A program made the position numbers and the translations under genes. DNA of 64,000 nt from assembly GCA_903875045.1 (NCBI GenBank), contig CAIQUS010000059.1, positions 1-64,000 of the forward strand. Reading direction: 5' to 3'. This DNA comes from an uncultured Bacteroidales bacterium (GTDB taxonomy: Bacteria > Bacteroidota > Bacteroidia > Bacteroidales > FEN-979). The notes under the pieces are model-generated. The model did no database searches and was not told the DNA's origin. It saw nothing but the letters and a program-made list of their open reading frames with translations. Of this stretch, positions 1-9,273 are shown in pieces; positions within the stretch are counted from its first letter, which is position 1, and every line of letters starts with the position of its first letter.

Positions 1-1
1 G

Positions 2-295
2 CTTGATTGCAGGTATGTGCTTACGACCATGTCGGATAAAGGTGTTCTGATGAGCCTGAAGGATCGTATCGAAGAACAGAATATTTTCATTCCTGCACAC
101 ATGCGGATGATCTCTGATGTGTCGGGAGCCGGTGATACAGTGATCAGTGTGGCCTCCCTGTGCCTGGCCATGAACCGGACACCTCATGAAATTGCCTATA
201 TTTCGAACCTGGCAGGAGGCCTGGTTTGTGAAGAGGTTGGTGTTGTTCCGATCAGCAAAGATAAACTGCTGAAGGAAGTAATGGACCTCGTTTAG
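2..295 (+). CDS. PfkB-family sugar kinase, C-terminal end (HldE/RfaE1-like heptose-7-phosphate kinase), partial
   Basis: The reading frame is open from the window edge, so the gene starts upstream and only about 97 C-terminal residues are visible. The segment DVSGAGDTVISV carries the PfkB signature GAGD, whose Asp is the catalytic base. The following part (NLAGGLVCEEVGVVPIS) resembles the end of RfaE/HldE kinase domains, which phosphorylate D-glycero-D-manno-heptose 7-phosphate for LPS inner core synthesis. No cytidylyltransferase domain follows, so this would be a stand-alone kinase. Other ribokinase-family enzymes cannot be excluded from the C-terminus alone. The next gene starts 3 nt downstream on the same strand. 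Confidence 0.7.
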   Translation, partial: LDCRYVLTTMSDKGVLMSLKDRIEEQNIFIPAHMRMISDVSGAGDTVISVASLCLAMNRTPHEIAYISNLAGGLVCEEVGVVPISKDKLLKEVMDLV

Positions 296-298
296 CCG

Positions 299-1558
299 AT
301 GACAACAGATGCCGATGTAATCATTGCCGGGGCGGGGCCGGCAGGATCGCTGGCGGCTTATGAGCTTGCACTTCGCGGGGTTTCTGTGCTGATCCTTGAA
401 AAATCGCATTTCCCACGATACAAGGTTTGCGGTGCAGGATTAACGCATAAGATCCTGAATGAGATTCCTTTCGACGTCTCTTCTGTTTTTGAAACACAAA
501 TCCATTCATTTATCTTTTCCTGTGGGTTTAAGGAGGTTTTTTCGCGAACCACGGATGAGCCAATGTTGTATTGTACCAACCGGGATAAGCTGGACGATTT
601 TTTGCTCCGGAAAGCCATTGAAGCCGGTGCCAGAGTCATTCACGGGGAGACTGTAATGAATGTGACGCAGGAAGCACAGATCGTCTCTGTGGCTACCCGG
701 GCTGGAACATTTCGTTCAAAACTGTTGATCGGAGCTGATGGCGCTTCAAGCGCAGTTGCACGTTCGGCAGGATTGCGTGAGCATATTATGCCCGGATTGG
801 CCTGGGAGGCTGAAGTGAAGGTGGATCCGGAAACATTAAAGGCCTTTTCTCACACCGTATTCCTGGATTGGGGTTCCTTCCCGGGAGGATATGGATGGGT
901 TTTTCCGAAGGGAGATCATTTTTCCATTGGTGTTGGTGGTCCGGCAAGCCTTTCGAAATATATGATGCCCTATTATCAGAAGCTGTTGGATTATCTGTCT
1001 TCAGGGGGGGTGGATAGAGGCGATGATCTGAAATCTGAAATTCGAAATTCGAAATTTGAAATCCGGATACTGAACACGATGTCTCTGAAATCATGGCCGA
1101 TTCCTGTCCGGGTTAAAAGGAGCTCGTTTCACAAAGGGAGAGTCCTCGTGGCCGGTGATGCAGCCGGGCTTACAGATCCGCTAACGGGCGAAGGCATTTA
1201 TTACGCTGTCCGGAGCGGGATTCTTGCTGCAAGGAGTTGTTACGATTATCTTCAGGGTTCTGCTCCATCCTTGGCCTCCTATTCCACAGCCGTGAATGAT
1301 GAATTGATGACTGAACTGCTGGAGGCGAACCGGATCAAATCTTTATTCAACACTGTTCCCTTGAAGATTCACCGGTTTGTGCGCGACAGCAACCGGGCCT
1401 GGGGGGCGTTTGCAAAGATTTTGCGTGGAGAGCGCTGGTATGCGGATGTTCCGGGCGGATTTGGGAAATGGAAGGTTTTATGGGGCGCAGCCTGCTCTCT
1501 TTCGAAATTGATTTCGGATCAAAAGGAAAAACGGTTTTCAAAAAACGGGTTTAACTGA
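299..1558 (+). CDS. Geranylgeranyl reductase family FAD-dependent oxidoreductase
   Basis: A 419-residue flavoprotein. The N-terminal dinucleotide-binding motif GAGPAGS (about residues 11-17) is followed by KVCGAGL, typical of the geranylgeranyl-reductase/digeranylglycerophospholipid-reductase family. A YGWVFPKG motif lies near residue 200 and the second FAD motif VAGDAAGLTDPLTGEGI near residues 283-299. The family reduces isoprenoid double bonds or acts on related lipid substrates; the substrate here is unknown. An unusual charged segment at about residues 244-255 (KSEIRNSKFEIR) is encoded by five tandem 7-bp units, which looks like an in-frame insertion before the FAD motif. It is probably cotranscribed with the kinase fragment upstream and the SDR 6 nt downstream. 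Confidence 0.85.
   Translation: MTTDADVIIAGAGPAGSLAAYELALRGVSVLILEKSHFPRYKVCGAGLTHKILNEIPFDVSSVFETQIHSFIFSCGFKEVFSRTTDEPMLYCTNRDKLDDFLLRKAIEAGARVIHGETVMNVTQEAQIVSVATRAGTFRSKLLIGADGASSAVARSAGLREHIMPGLAWEAEVKVDPETLKAFSHTVFLDWGSFPGGYGWVFPKGDHFSIGVGGPASLSKYMMPYYQKLLDYLSSGGVDRGDDLKSEIRNSKFEIRILNTMSLKSWPIPVRVKRSSFHKGRVLVAGDAAGLTDPLTGEGIYYAVRSGILAARSCYDYLQGSAPSLASYSTAVNDELMTELLEANRIKSLFNTVPLKIHRFVRDSNRAWGAFAKILRGERWYADVPGGFGKWKVLWGAACSLSKLISDQKEKRFSKNGFN
1027..1061 (+). repeat. In-frame heptamer array (TCTGAAA/TTCGAAA), 5 units
   Basis: Five consecutive 7-bp units (TCTGAAA twice, TTCGAAA twice, TTTGAAA once) lie inside the flavoprotein gene and are read without a stop. They belong to the same AAATNNN family as the arrays elsewhere in the window. 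Confidence 0.85.
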
Positions 1559-1564
1559 AATCAG

Positions 1565-2371
1565 ATGGAAAAGGTTGTATTGATCACGGGTGCGGCGCAT
1601 GGTTTGGGATGTGCCCTGTCGCATGAATTTCTTGACAAAGGATGGTATGTGATCGCAACGGACCTGGATGATCTCCCCATGGCATGGATGCTTGGGTTCA
1701 AAAGGGCAATGGTTGCAAGAATGGATGTCACCTCCGATGATTCCGTTAACAGCCTCTTCAGATTGCTTGGCGACAAAAAAATCATGATCGACCTGGTGAT
1801 AAACAATGCCGGAATCGACGGGTATTTCCCGTTATCTGAAACACCGGTTGACCAGTTTAAACATGTGTTCGAAGTCAATGTATTTGGTGGATACCGGGTT
1901 AATCAGACCTTTTTGCCGATCATCAGGCAACCGGGTGGGCGGATTCTTCACATCAGCAGTGAGAGTCTGAATCTGACAGTGCCATTTATGCCCTATCCCT
2001 TGACAAAAAAGCTGGTAGAGGGCTACGCAAAAGCACTTCGTATCGAACTCCGGTTTTCAGGGATTGATGTGATCATTGTTCGTCCGGGAGCTATCAGGAC
2101 AAGGCTGCTTGAGACGGTATCAAACCTCAAACCAAAACCCGGCAACAGAAAATTGGAGAAAGCTTTTGCGAAATTTGCTGCAACTGCTGCCAAAGAAATA
2201 GGCAGAACACTTTCCCCTGAACAGGTTGCATCCTTTATTTATAAAGTGTCATGCATCACGAATCCTGCGGCGGTGTATCGGATTAACAACATGCTGCAAC
2301 TTTGGATTGCTTCACTTGTCCCATTCAGGTGGCTTGAAAGAGTATTTTACAAAAAGCTTTCAGGCAAGTAA
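1565..2371 (+). CDS. Short-chain dehydrogenase/reductase (SDR)
   Basis: A 268-residue classical SDR. The N-terminus holds the cofactor motif TGAAHGLG (TGxxxGxG, about residues 7-14), followed by an Asp (ATDLDD) at the end of the second strand, which favours NAD(H) over NADP(H). NNAG is present (INNAGIDG), then a Ser-rich SSES and the catalytic YPLTK (YxxxK). The substrate cannot be told from sequence. It starts 6 nt after the flavoprotein, suggesting one transcript. Its end overlaps the end of convergent yqeY by 12 bp, so no separate terminator fits between them. Confidence 0.85.
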   Translation: MEKVVLITGAAHGLGCALSHEFLDKGWYVIATDLDDLPMAWMLGFKRAMVARMDVTSDDSVNSLFRLLGDKKIMIDLVINNAGIDGYFPLSETPVDQFKHVFEVNVFGGYRVNQTFLPIIRQPGGRILHISSESLNLTVPFMPYPLTKKLVEGYAKALRIELRFSGIDVIIVRPGAIRTRLLETVSNLKPKPGNRKLEKAFAKFAATAAKEIGRTLSPEQVASFIYKVSCITNPAAVYRINNMLQLWIASLVPFRWLERVFYKKLSGK

Positions 2372-2809
2372 GTTTTTCACAATCACCGAGATCATTTTAT
2401 TATCGGCTTTACCGGCAAGTTCTTTTGAAGCAGCCCCCATCACTTTTCCCATATCTTTAACAGAGGCAGCCCCGGTTTGCGCAATAATCTTTTTAATCAC
2501 CTCAGTTACATCGGCTTCAGACATTTGTTGAGGAAGGTAGGTCTCAATGATTGAAGCATCAAATGTTTCTTTTTCTGCAAGATCCTGACGATTTGCCTGG
2601 TTATAGATATCAGCTGATTCACGGCGCTGTTTGACCAGCTTCTGAAGGATTTTGAGTTCAAGTTCTTCACTCAGTTCCCCAATAGCTCCTTCTTTGGCTT
2701 TTTCGAGCAGCAAGGCTGCCTTAATGGCTCTGATGGCTTCAAGTTTTTTGGCATCACGGGCCAGCATTGCAGCCTTGATGTCATCATTGATTTTCTTTTC
2801 GAGGCTCAT
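2360..2809 (-). CDS. yqeY: GatB/YqeY domain protein
   Basis: A 149-residue protein matching stand-alone YqeY proteins over their full usual length: an N-terminal helical part starting MSLEKKINDDIKAAMLARD and a C-terminal part with ETYLPQQMSE and GKVMGAASKELAGKAD. YqeY resembles the tail domain of the GatB amidotransferase subunit and is thought to have a tRNA-linked role. It is the last gene of the minus-strand dcw operon: its ATG follows the ftsZ TGA directly. Confidence 0.88.
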   Translation of the reverse strand: MSLEKKINDDIKAAMLARDAKKLEAIRAIKAALLLEKAKEGAIGELSEELELKILQKLVKQRRESADIYNQANRQDLAEKETFDASIIETYLPQQMSEADVTEVIKKIIAQTGAASVKDMGKVMGAASKELAGKADNKMISVIVKNLLA

Positions 2810-4420
2810 TCAATCAACCTTTTTATTGAGAAATTTATTCTCGCTTCTGATTTCCACCGTCTTGTCAGCATTTTCTGATAACATGAAATCGGCAACCTGT
2901 GTAACCGAAGAAGGGGTGACATCACTTAATTCAACGTTGCGACGTTTATAGGCAGGAATATTTTCAATTTCGTAGAGGTTATGCTCATTGAGTTGATTGG
3001 ATTTCAGTTTCTCGCTGAGTTCCCGCAATTTTGAAACACGTTCCGTGGCTTTTTTGTTCTGAAAATCGTTCACTCCGGGTTCAGCCGGGTATTGGGGAAG
3101 GCTGGCAGCCTGTGGCCTGTAAATCAACTGGGGCTCGGTCAGTTCCTGGCTTTTCACTGGTTTAATTTCATCAACCAGTGTTTCTGCCGGTTCGGGTTGA
3201 AAATCGGGTTCAGGTTTTTCGATAATGAACTCAATGCTTCGTGATTGCTCTATTTGTTCCGGTTCCGGTGAATACGTTACAGGGACAGGGACAGGAATCA
3301 CCGGGGTTATCATTGGTTCGATCCTGGATTCAATGGTTTCGTTATTTCCTGTTTCAGGGACGAAGGTGCGTTTTTCAATTTTCGTTGCGGTTTTATCATA
3401 AAGGTCAAAAACTTTCACAAGTTCCGGTTCGTTCGGGCTTTTTTGTTTATGATCATCATCAAATCCCGTTGCAACGATGGTTACGCTGATCCTGTCATCA
3501 AGGGTTTCATCAAAACCATTGCCCCAGATGATGTCACCGGTCGATTTGGTTTTTTCCTGGATATAGTCAGTAATTTCTGTAACCTCATCCATGGTGATTT
3601 CATTCTTTCCGGATGATATGTAGAGTAACAGATTTCCGGCGCCATTGATGTCGTTGTTATCCAGTAATGGTGAGTTAAGCGCTTCCTCCACAGCCAATTG
3701 TGCCCTGTGAGGTCCATTGGCTATGCCAGTTCCCATAATGGCCACGCCACTGTTTTTCATGACGGTTTTCACATCCTCAAAGTCTACGTTGATATACCCT
3801 GCCACTGTGATAATTTCAGCGATTCCTTTGGCAGCTGTCGTGAGCACATTGTCGGCGCGGGTAAATGCTTCCGACAGAGGGAGGTCGCCGCAAAGCTGCC
3901 TCAGTTTATCATTGCTGATGATCAGCAGGGCATCAACATTCTGTTTTAGCTGGCGGATGCCATCTTCGGCAGATTGACGTCTTTTGCGACCTTCAAAAGA
4001 GAAGGGGATGGTGACAATACCAACGGTAAGAATATCGAGTTCCCTGGAAATCTGAGCGATGACAGGGGCGGCACCGGTACCTGTTCCACCGCCTAACCCT
4101 GCCGTGATAAAGAGCATTTTCGTCCCTTTGTCAAGCACTTCCCTGATATCATCGGAGTTTTCAAGTGCCGCATTGCGACCGACTGAGGGAGCTGCCCCTG
4201 CACCCAGTCCGCCGGTGAGGTTTGCACCCAGCTGGATCCTTGTCGGAACAGGGCTCGATTCCATGGCCTGGGCATCGGTATTGCAAATAATGAAATCAAC
4301 ACCTTTTATTCCCTGGTGAAACATGTGGTTTACCGCGTTGCTGCCACCACCGCCAACGCCAATAACTTTTATGATAGAGGACTGATTTTTAGGTGATTCG
4401 AATTTTAACATCTCGGCCAT
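2810..4420 (-). CDS. ftsZ: Cell division protein FtsZ
   Basis: A tubulin-like GTPase that polymerises into the division ring. The 536 residues include GVGGGGSNAV (residues 21-30) and the tubulin signature GGGTGTGA (110-117), which together bind GTP; the globular domain ends near residue 325. The remaining ~210 residues are a low-complexity linker rich in Pro, Glu and Val, much longer than in E. coli FtsZ (383 aa in total). A conserved Bacteroidota tail motif PAYKRRNVEL lies near residues 488-497, the likely binding site for FtsA. ftsA lies 95 bp upstream in the operon. Confidence 0.97.
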   Translation of the reverse strand: MAEMLKFESPKNQSSIIKVIGVGGGGSNAVNHMFHQGIKGVDFIICNTDAQAMESSPVPTRIQLGANLTGGLGAGAAPSVGRNAALENSDDIREVLDKGTKMLFITAGLGGGTGTGAAPVIAQISRELDILTVGIVTIPFSFEGRKRRQSAEDGIRQLKQNVDALLIISNDKLRQLCGDLPLSEAFTRADNVLTTAAKGIAEIITVAGYINVDFEDVKTVMKNSGVAIMGTGIANGPHRAQLAVEEALNSPLLDNNDINGAGNLLLYISSGKNEITMDEVTEITDYIQEKTKSTGDIIWGNGFDETLDDRISVTIVATGFDDDHKQKSPNEPELVKVFDLYDKTATKIEKRTFVPETGNNETIESRIEPMITPVIPVPVPVTYSPEPEQIEQSRSIEFIIEKPEPDFQPEPAETLVDEIKPVKSQELTEPQLIYRPQAASLPQYPAEPGVNDFQNKKATERVSKLRELSEKLKSNQLNEHNLYEIENIPAYKRRNVELSDVTPSSVTQVADFMLSENADKTVEIRSENKFLNKKVD

Positions 4421-4515
4421 GATTTATTATTTTGAAAGGGTTAAAAGTATTAAGAATAAATATTGAAAATTGAGGATAAGTATTTAGTTATCAACGAATG
4501 ATTGTTAATAACAAT

Positions 4516-5850
4516 TCAATCAACATCTTCATCGAAAATGTTCCTGATTTTGTCAAGAAATTTTTCCGGTAAGCTTTTTGAAGGTTTTGAGGGATCGACC
4601 ACCTTCTTATCTTTTCCCTTTTTTTTCTTATCTGCAAACGCGGGTGTTTCCGCCTGAACGACCGGTTCGGGTGGTTTAATTTTATCAACTTCCTTCTGAT
4701 AGCGGCCAATTCCTTCGATCACCAGACCAACACCGGTTGCATACATCGGACTGGCCATTTCTGCCACCACATCCGTTGAAAGATGTTCATTCGGATAACC
4801 GATGCGCGTGTCGAGGCCGGTCATGAATTCTGTAAGTTGTGCAATATGTTTTAACTGGGCGCCGCCTCCGGTGAGAACGATCCCACCGATCAGTTTTTTT
4901 TCATATCCTGAATTCTTAATCTCGAAATAGATGTGTTCGATGATCTCTTCCATCCGGGCCTGAATGATCGAAGCGAGGTTTTTCAGGCTGATCTCCTTGG
5001 GTGTTCTCCCGCGCAGTCCGGGAATTGCAACAATCTCTTCTTCTCTGTTTTCGCGGGCAAGTGCTGAGCCGAATTTAACCTTCAGTTCCTCGGCATGTTT
5101 CTTGATGATAGAACAACCCTCCTTGATATCTTCACTGATAATTTCACCACCAAGGGGAATCACGGCAGTATGGCGGATGATGCCGCCATGGAAGATGGCG
5201 ATGTCTGATGTTCCCCCACCGATGTCAACCAGCACAACACCTGCCTCCTTTTCTTCCTCACTGAGAACAGCTTCGGCAGATGCCATCGGCTCAATGATCA
5301 GTTCAACCACTTCAAGCCCTGCCTTCCGGACACATTTGTAAATGTTTTTGGCAGCAGCAGTCTGGCCAATGATGATATGAAAGTTGGCTTCAAGCGAACT
5401 TCCGATCATTCCTTTGGGCGTTGTATTGCCATGCTCCCCGTCAATGCTGAATTCCTGGGGAATTACATCCAGAATCTCTTCCCCGGGGTTCATGTTGAGG
5501 TTGTACATGCTGTTGCATAACTTATCGATGTCTTCCTGGCTTATTTCAGTTTCGCTGTCTTCACGGATCATGCTGCCCCTGTGCTGCAGACTTTTGATGT
5601 GCTGACCTGCAATTCCGACATTTACATATTTAATGTCAACCCCCGATTTACCAGCTGCCTCAGCCACTGCATCCTTAATGGATTGAACCGTGTTGTCGAT
5701 GTTTGCCACTACGCCTCGTTTTACGCCAATGGACGGCACTTTACCATATCCGAGTATGTCAATTTTTCCATGTTCGTTTTTGCGGCCAACAATCACCGCG
5801 ATTTTGGTTGTACCTATGTCGAGCCCGACAATGATGCCTGATTTTTCCAT
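4516..5850 (-). CDS. ftsA: Cell division protein FtsA
   Basis: A 444-residue actin-like ATPase that tethers FtsZ to the membrane. It begins GIIVGLDIGTTKIAVIVG (phosphate 1 motif) and carries VLVDIGGGTSDIA (phosphate 2) and GIVLTGGGAQLKHI (adenosine motif). The C-terminal tail is Lys-rich (KKKKGKDKK), then ends in a short amphipathic segment (LPEKFLDKIRNIF) that fits the usual membrane-targeting helix. It sits between ftsQ (6 bp upstream) and ftsZ, the standard order. Confidence 0.96.
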   Translation of the reverse strand: MEKSGIIVGLDIGTTKIAVIVGRKNEHGKIDILGYGKVPSIGVKRGVVANIDNTVQSIKDAVAEAAGKSGVDIKYVNVGIAGQHIKSLQHRGSMIREDSETEISQEDIDKLCNSMYNLNMNPGEEILDVIPQEFSIDGEHGNTTPKGMIGSSLEANFHIIIGQTAAAKNIYKCVRKAGLEVVELIIEPMASAEAVLSEEEKEAGVVLVDIGGGTSDIAIFHGGIIRHTAVIPLGGEIISEDIKEGCSIIKKHAEELKVKFGSALARENREEEIVAIPGLRGRTPKEISLKNLASIIQARMEEIIEHIYFEIKNSGYEKKLIGGIVLTGGGAQLKHIAQLTEFMTGLDTRIGYPNEHLSTDVVAEMASPMYATGVGLVIEGIGRYQKEVDKIKPPEPVVQAETPAFADKKKKGKDKKVVDPSKPSKSLPEKFLDKIRNIFDEDVD

Positions 5851-5856
5851 GCTTGT

Positions 5857-6660
5857 TTAATTTTTAGAACAAACCACTTGATTCTTGTATTTTATATTGA
5901 TGACGTTGTATTTATTCCATCCGATTTTGTTGAGTCCCAACCTGTAAAAAGCAAACAATCTCCTGAATTTATCATCCAGATCTTCCGCTTTCCCCAAAAG
6001 GATCACATGATTTCCTATTCGCGGAATCAGTTCAAATTCCATTTGTTCATTTACGTATATCTGTGCAATCTGAGCTTTCAGGAATTTATCATGCGTGATA
6101 TACATGGTTAATTTGTAAAGATTTGTGAGCAATGAATCATAAAAAACAGAGTCGGACATTGCAAGGATGTTGACTCTGTAATTTGGATTTTTTATATACG
6201 AATCATCAATGATGCCGTTTGCCACCAATACACGCGCCGAGAAATTCGGATTCACGGGAAGTAACGCACCAGACTCATCCAGGTAAAAATTTTCATATTT
6301 CCTGTTGATAATCCGTAATAAGGGTTCACGTTGACGGATTTCAATGAACAGTGTGCCTTCATTGTTCTCATAAACTGATACTTTTGCTACATAAGCCTGT
6401 TTACGGATGGCATTTTCAATGGAACATGTATTGATATATCCCAGGGGTTTACCTTTGAGTATCCCTGCAGTTTTCAACAGGATTGAATCAACATCTCTTT
6501 TGGTAATCAGCACATCGGCAGCACCGTAGTTGATCCGGATGTCCACTTTTTTACAGGTCCTGCTGTAGTGTTCAGCTTCAGCAAACCCGACCAGAACGCC
6601 CGAGCCGGCAACCAGGAGGACCCACAAAATGATTTTTAATATTTTCAAAAACTTTTTCAT
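5857..6660 (-). CDS. ftsQ: Cell division protein FtsQ/DivIB
   Basis: A 267-residue bitopic membrane protein: a short basic cytoplasmic N-terminus, one transmembrane segment (about residues 10-28, LKIILWVLLVAGSGVLVGF), then a periplasmic POTRA-like part and beta domain. It is assigned from this topology, from weak motifs such as VSVYENNEGTLFIEIRQREP, and from its place between murC and ftsA. The ATG directly follows the stop of the murG-murC gene (TAGATG). Confidence 0.87.
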   Translation of the reverse strand: MKKFLKILKIILWVLLVAGSGVLVGFAEAEHYSRTCKKVDIRINYGAADVLITKRDVDSILLKTAGILKGKPLGYINTCSIENAIRKQAYVAKVSVYENNEGTLFIEIRQREPLLRIINRKYENFYLDESGALLPVNPNFSARVLVANGIIDDSYIKNPNYRVNILAMSDSVFYDSLLTNLYKLTMYITHDKFLKAQIAQIYVNEQMEFELIPRIGNHVILLGKAEDLDDKFRRLFAFYRLGLNKIGWNKYNVINIKYKNQVVCSKN

Positions 6661-9273
6661 CTAGCGACTTGATTCTTGCAGCAATTCAGTGATTGGTTCA
6701 ACAAACTGGTCGATATCCCCGGCACCGAGTGTCAGTAAAATCTCTGGGTTACAGTTCATGATCTCCCGGAGAAGATCGGGTTTCAGGACTAATTTTTTAA
6801 ATCCGAGGTTAATACGGTCAAGCAACATTTGTGATGTTATACCCTCAATTGGTTTTTCCCGGGCCGGGTAGATGTCGAGCAGAAGCAATTCGTCGAGCAG
6901 TTCAAGGCTGCGCGCAAAATCATCGGCGAAGTCGCGGGTTCGTGTAAAGAGATGAGGCTGAAAGACCCCGGTAATTTTTTGGTGAGGATATAAATCACGG
7001 GCCGCACTGATACAGGCCCTGAGTTCTTCGGGATGATGGGCGTAATCATCAATATACACCACACCGGGTTTACGGACCCTGAACTCGAAACGGCGTTGAA
7101 CCCCCTGGTAGGTGAGGAAAGCGGTTTTTAGAACCTGTTCAGGAAGCTCAAGCAGATACCCTGCAGACAAAGCCGCGATGGCATTTTCGAGATTGAATTT
7201 TCCGGGAACACCCAATATGATGTCATTGACAGTGCTTGTAGGGGTTACAAAATCAAAATGGAATAACCCATCCTCCACACGAATATTTTGTGGAAAAAAG
7301 GAAGCCCTGCCGCCAGCAGTGTAATCAAAAACATTGTAATTACTTGTGTTTTCAGGCGTAACTGTGATCCCTGCCTTCATGGTCAGCGAACCTCCTTTGA
7401 CAATTTTGGCGGTAAACTCCGCGAATGTCTTTTTCATGTCATCATGGTTGCCGTAAATATCAAGATGATCGGCATCTGCAGAGGTGATGATGGCTATATC
7501 CGGAGTTAGCTGAAGGAATGATTTATCGTACTCATCGGCTTCAACAACACAGAACGTTCTCGCGGAAATATCAGGTTCTGATATTGTTGCCTGTTGATTT
7601 TGGGATACAAACCAAAAATTTGTCCCGTAATTTTTTGATATTCCGCCCAGAAAAGCAATGGTTGCAACACCGGCAGTCCGCAACAAATGGGCGATCATGG
7701 TTGAGGTGGTAGTTTTGCCATGGGTTCCGGCTACGGCAATGGTTGTGTAATTTCCGGAGATCATGCCCAATACCTCTGCTCTCTTTTTCAGGAGCGTGCC
7801 GGTTTGTTTAAAATAGCAGAACTCCTTGTGATCAGTGGGAATGGCAGGGGTATACACCACCAGGTCGGGGCTGACAGGCAACAAACTCAAATCTTCTGTG
7901 AAGTGGATTTGCATTCCCTCACTGATCAATTGACTGGTAAGGTTTGTAGGCGTTTTATCATAACCTGAAACAGCAGAACCCCGCGACTGGAAATATCTCG
8001 CCAGGGCACTCATGCCGATGCCTCCTATGCCGAGGAAGTAGACCGATTTGGGAATTACGATCTGGGGCTTTGAGTTTGAAATGTGGGCTTTGAAATTTGG
8101 GATTTGGGATTTGGGATTTGGGATTTGGGATTTGGGATTTGAGATTTGAGATTTGGGATTTAAAAGGGACAGGGTGACTTCTGCGATTTTATCGGCGGCA
8201 TCTGTTATTCCGAGGGCTGAAATGTTTTTCTTAAGATCTGATTGCAGCTCATTATTCCCGAGTGTTTCAATGATCATTTTTCCCAGGATTGTTATGGCTT
8301 CTGCATCCTGTACAAGCAGTGTAGCTTTTCTGGTTTCAAGTGCACGTGCATTTTTCGTTTGGTGATCTTCTGTCACGTTGGGTGATGGAACCAGGATAGC
8401 CGGCTTACCAACCACGCAAAGTTCAGAAATGGCGATGGCACCAGCGCGTGAAACGATGAGGTCGGCTGCAGCATAAGCGAGGTCCATGCGATCGATGAAA
8501 GGCAGGATAATGGGATTTGGGATTTGGGATTTGGGATTTCCGATTTTCGGTTCAGGAAAGCTTGCCCTGATTTTATCGAAGTAGTATTTTCCTGTTTGCC
8601 AGAGTACCTGGATACTTTGGTCATCCCGTTGTTCCTGCACAAACTTCAAAATGGCCTGGTTGATGGTGGCAGAACCTAAGCTTCCCCCGATCACAAGCAC
8701 TGTTTTTCTTTCGGGTGCCAGACCGAAATATTTCATTGCTTCATCGCGTTTACCTGTAATTTTCACTACATCCTTCCGTATGGGATTGCCGGTAAATACT
8801 ATTTTGCTTTCCGGGAAAAATTTATTCATTCCTTCATAAGCCACACAGATCTTCTCTACCTTATTGCCAAGAATACGGTTGGTTACCCCTGGAAAGGAAT
8901 TCTGCTCCTGGATGAGTGACGGAATATTTATAAAAGTGGCAACCCGCAGGGTTGGACCGCTGGCATATCCTCCAACTCCGATCACCACATCTGGTTTGAA
9001 TTTCGAGATGATGGCATGGGCCCTGAGTAAACTTCCTGCAAGTTTAAAAGGGAAAGAGAGGTTTTTCCAGGTCAGTTTTCGCTGGAAACCACTGATGGTC
9101 AGCCCTTCGATCGGAAATCCTGCGGCGGGAACTTTTTCCATCTCCATCCGCCCCTTTGCGCCTATGAAAAGAATTTCGATATCCTTTACCTTGGCTTTGA
9201 GAGCATTGGCAATGGCGATGGCAGGGAAAATATGCCCTCCGGTGCCTCCTCCGCTGATGATGGCCCTTATCAT
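6661..9273 (-). CDS. murG-murC: MurG-MurC fusion: lipid II GlcNAc-transferase joined to UDP-MurNAc-L-alanine ligase
   Basis: One 870-residue frame contains two complete enzymes normally encoded separately. Residues 1-370 are MurG, starting with SGGGTGGHIFPA, the glycine-rich UDP-GlcNAc transferase loop. Residues from about 409 to 870 are MurC, starting FLGIGGIGMSALARYF, with the ATP loop GTHGKTTT and HHPEE. The linker (about residues 371-409) is a 7-residue periodic segment (NPKSQIP) translated from a heptamer DNA array. A second short copy sits within MurG (about residues 243-254). No stop or start is needed between the halves in this sequence, so the predicted product is a fusion; whether it is processed is unknown. 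It overlaps ftsW by 4 bp (ATGA). Confidence 0.93.
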   Translation of the reverse strand: MIRAIISGGGTGGHIFPAIAIANALKAKVKDIEILFIGAKGRMEMEKVPAAGFPIEGLTISGFQRKLTWKNLSFPFKLAGSLLRAHAIISKFKPDVVIGVGGYASGPTLRVATFINIPSLIQEQNSFPGVTNRILGNKVEKICVAYEGMNKFFPESKIVFTGNPIRKDVVKITGKRDEAMKYFGLAPERKTVLVIGGSLGSATINQAILKFVQEQRDDQSIQVLWQTGKYYFDKIRASFPEPKIGNPKSQIPNPIILPFIDRMDLAYAAADLIVSRAGAIAISELCVVGKPAILVPSPNVTEDHQTKNARALETRKATLLVQDAEAITILGKMIIETLGNNELQSDLKKNISALGITDAADKIAEVTLSLLNPKSQISNPKSQIPNPKSQIPNFKAHISNSKPQIVIPKSVYFLGIGGIGMSALARYFQSRGSAVSGYDKTPTNLTSQLISEGMQIHFTEDLSLLPVSPDLVVYTPAIPTDHKEFCYFKQTGTLLKKRAEVLGMISGNYTTIAVAGTHGKTTTSTMIAHLLRTAGVATIAFLGGISKNYGTNFWFVSQNQQATISEPDISARTFCVVEADEYDKSFLQLTPDIAIITSADADHLDIYGNHDDMKKTFAEFTAKIVKGGSLTMKAGITVTPENTSNYNVFDYTAGGRASFFPQNIRVEDGLFHFDFVTPTSTVNDIILGVPGKFNLENAIAALSAGYLLELPEQVLKTAFLTYQGVQRRFEFRVRKPGVVYIDDYAHHPEELRACISAARDLYPHQKITGVFQPHLFTRTRDFADDFARSLELLDELLLLDIYPAREKPIEGITSQMLLDRINLGFKKLVLKPDLLREIMNCNPEILLTLGAGDIDQFVEPITELLQESSR
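8045..8163. repeat. Heptamer array (GATTTGG/AAATCCC) forming the MurG-MurC linker, about 17 units
   Basis: Consecutive 7-bp units, near-perfect from 8094 to 8163 (mostly GATTTGG on the plus strand) and degenerate but still in phase back to 8045. Read on the minus strand the array has no stop codon in any frame and encodes a 7-residue period. It occupies the exact junction between two enzymes. Confidence 0.95.
8514..8546. repeat. In-frame heptamer array inside the MurG part
   Basis: Three perfect GATTTGG units followed by GATTTCC and a partial unit. They encode NPKSQIPNP on the minus strand within the C-terminal Rossmann domain of MurG, in a position compatible with a surface loop. Confidence 0.9.
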
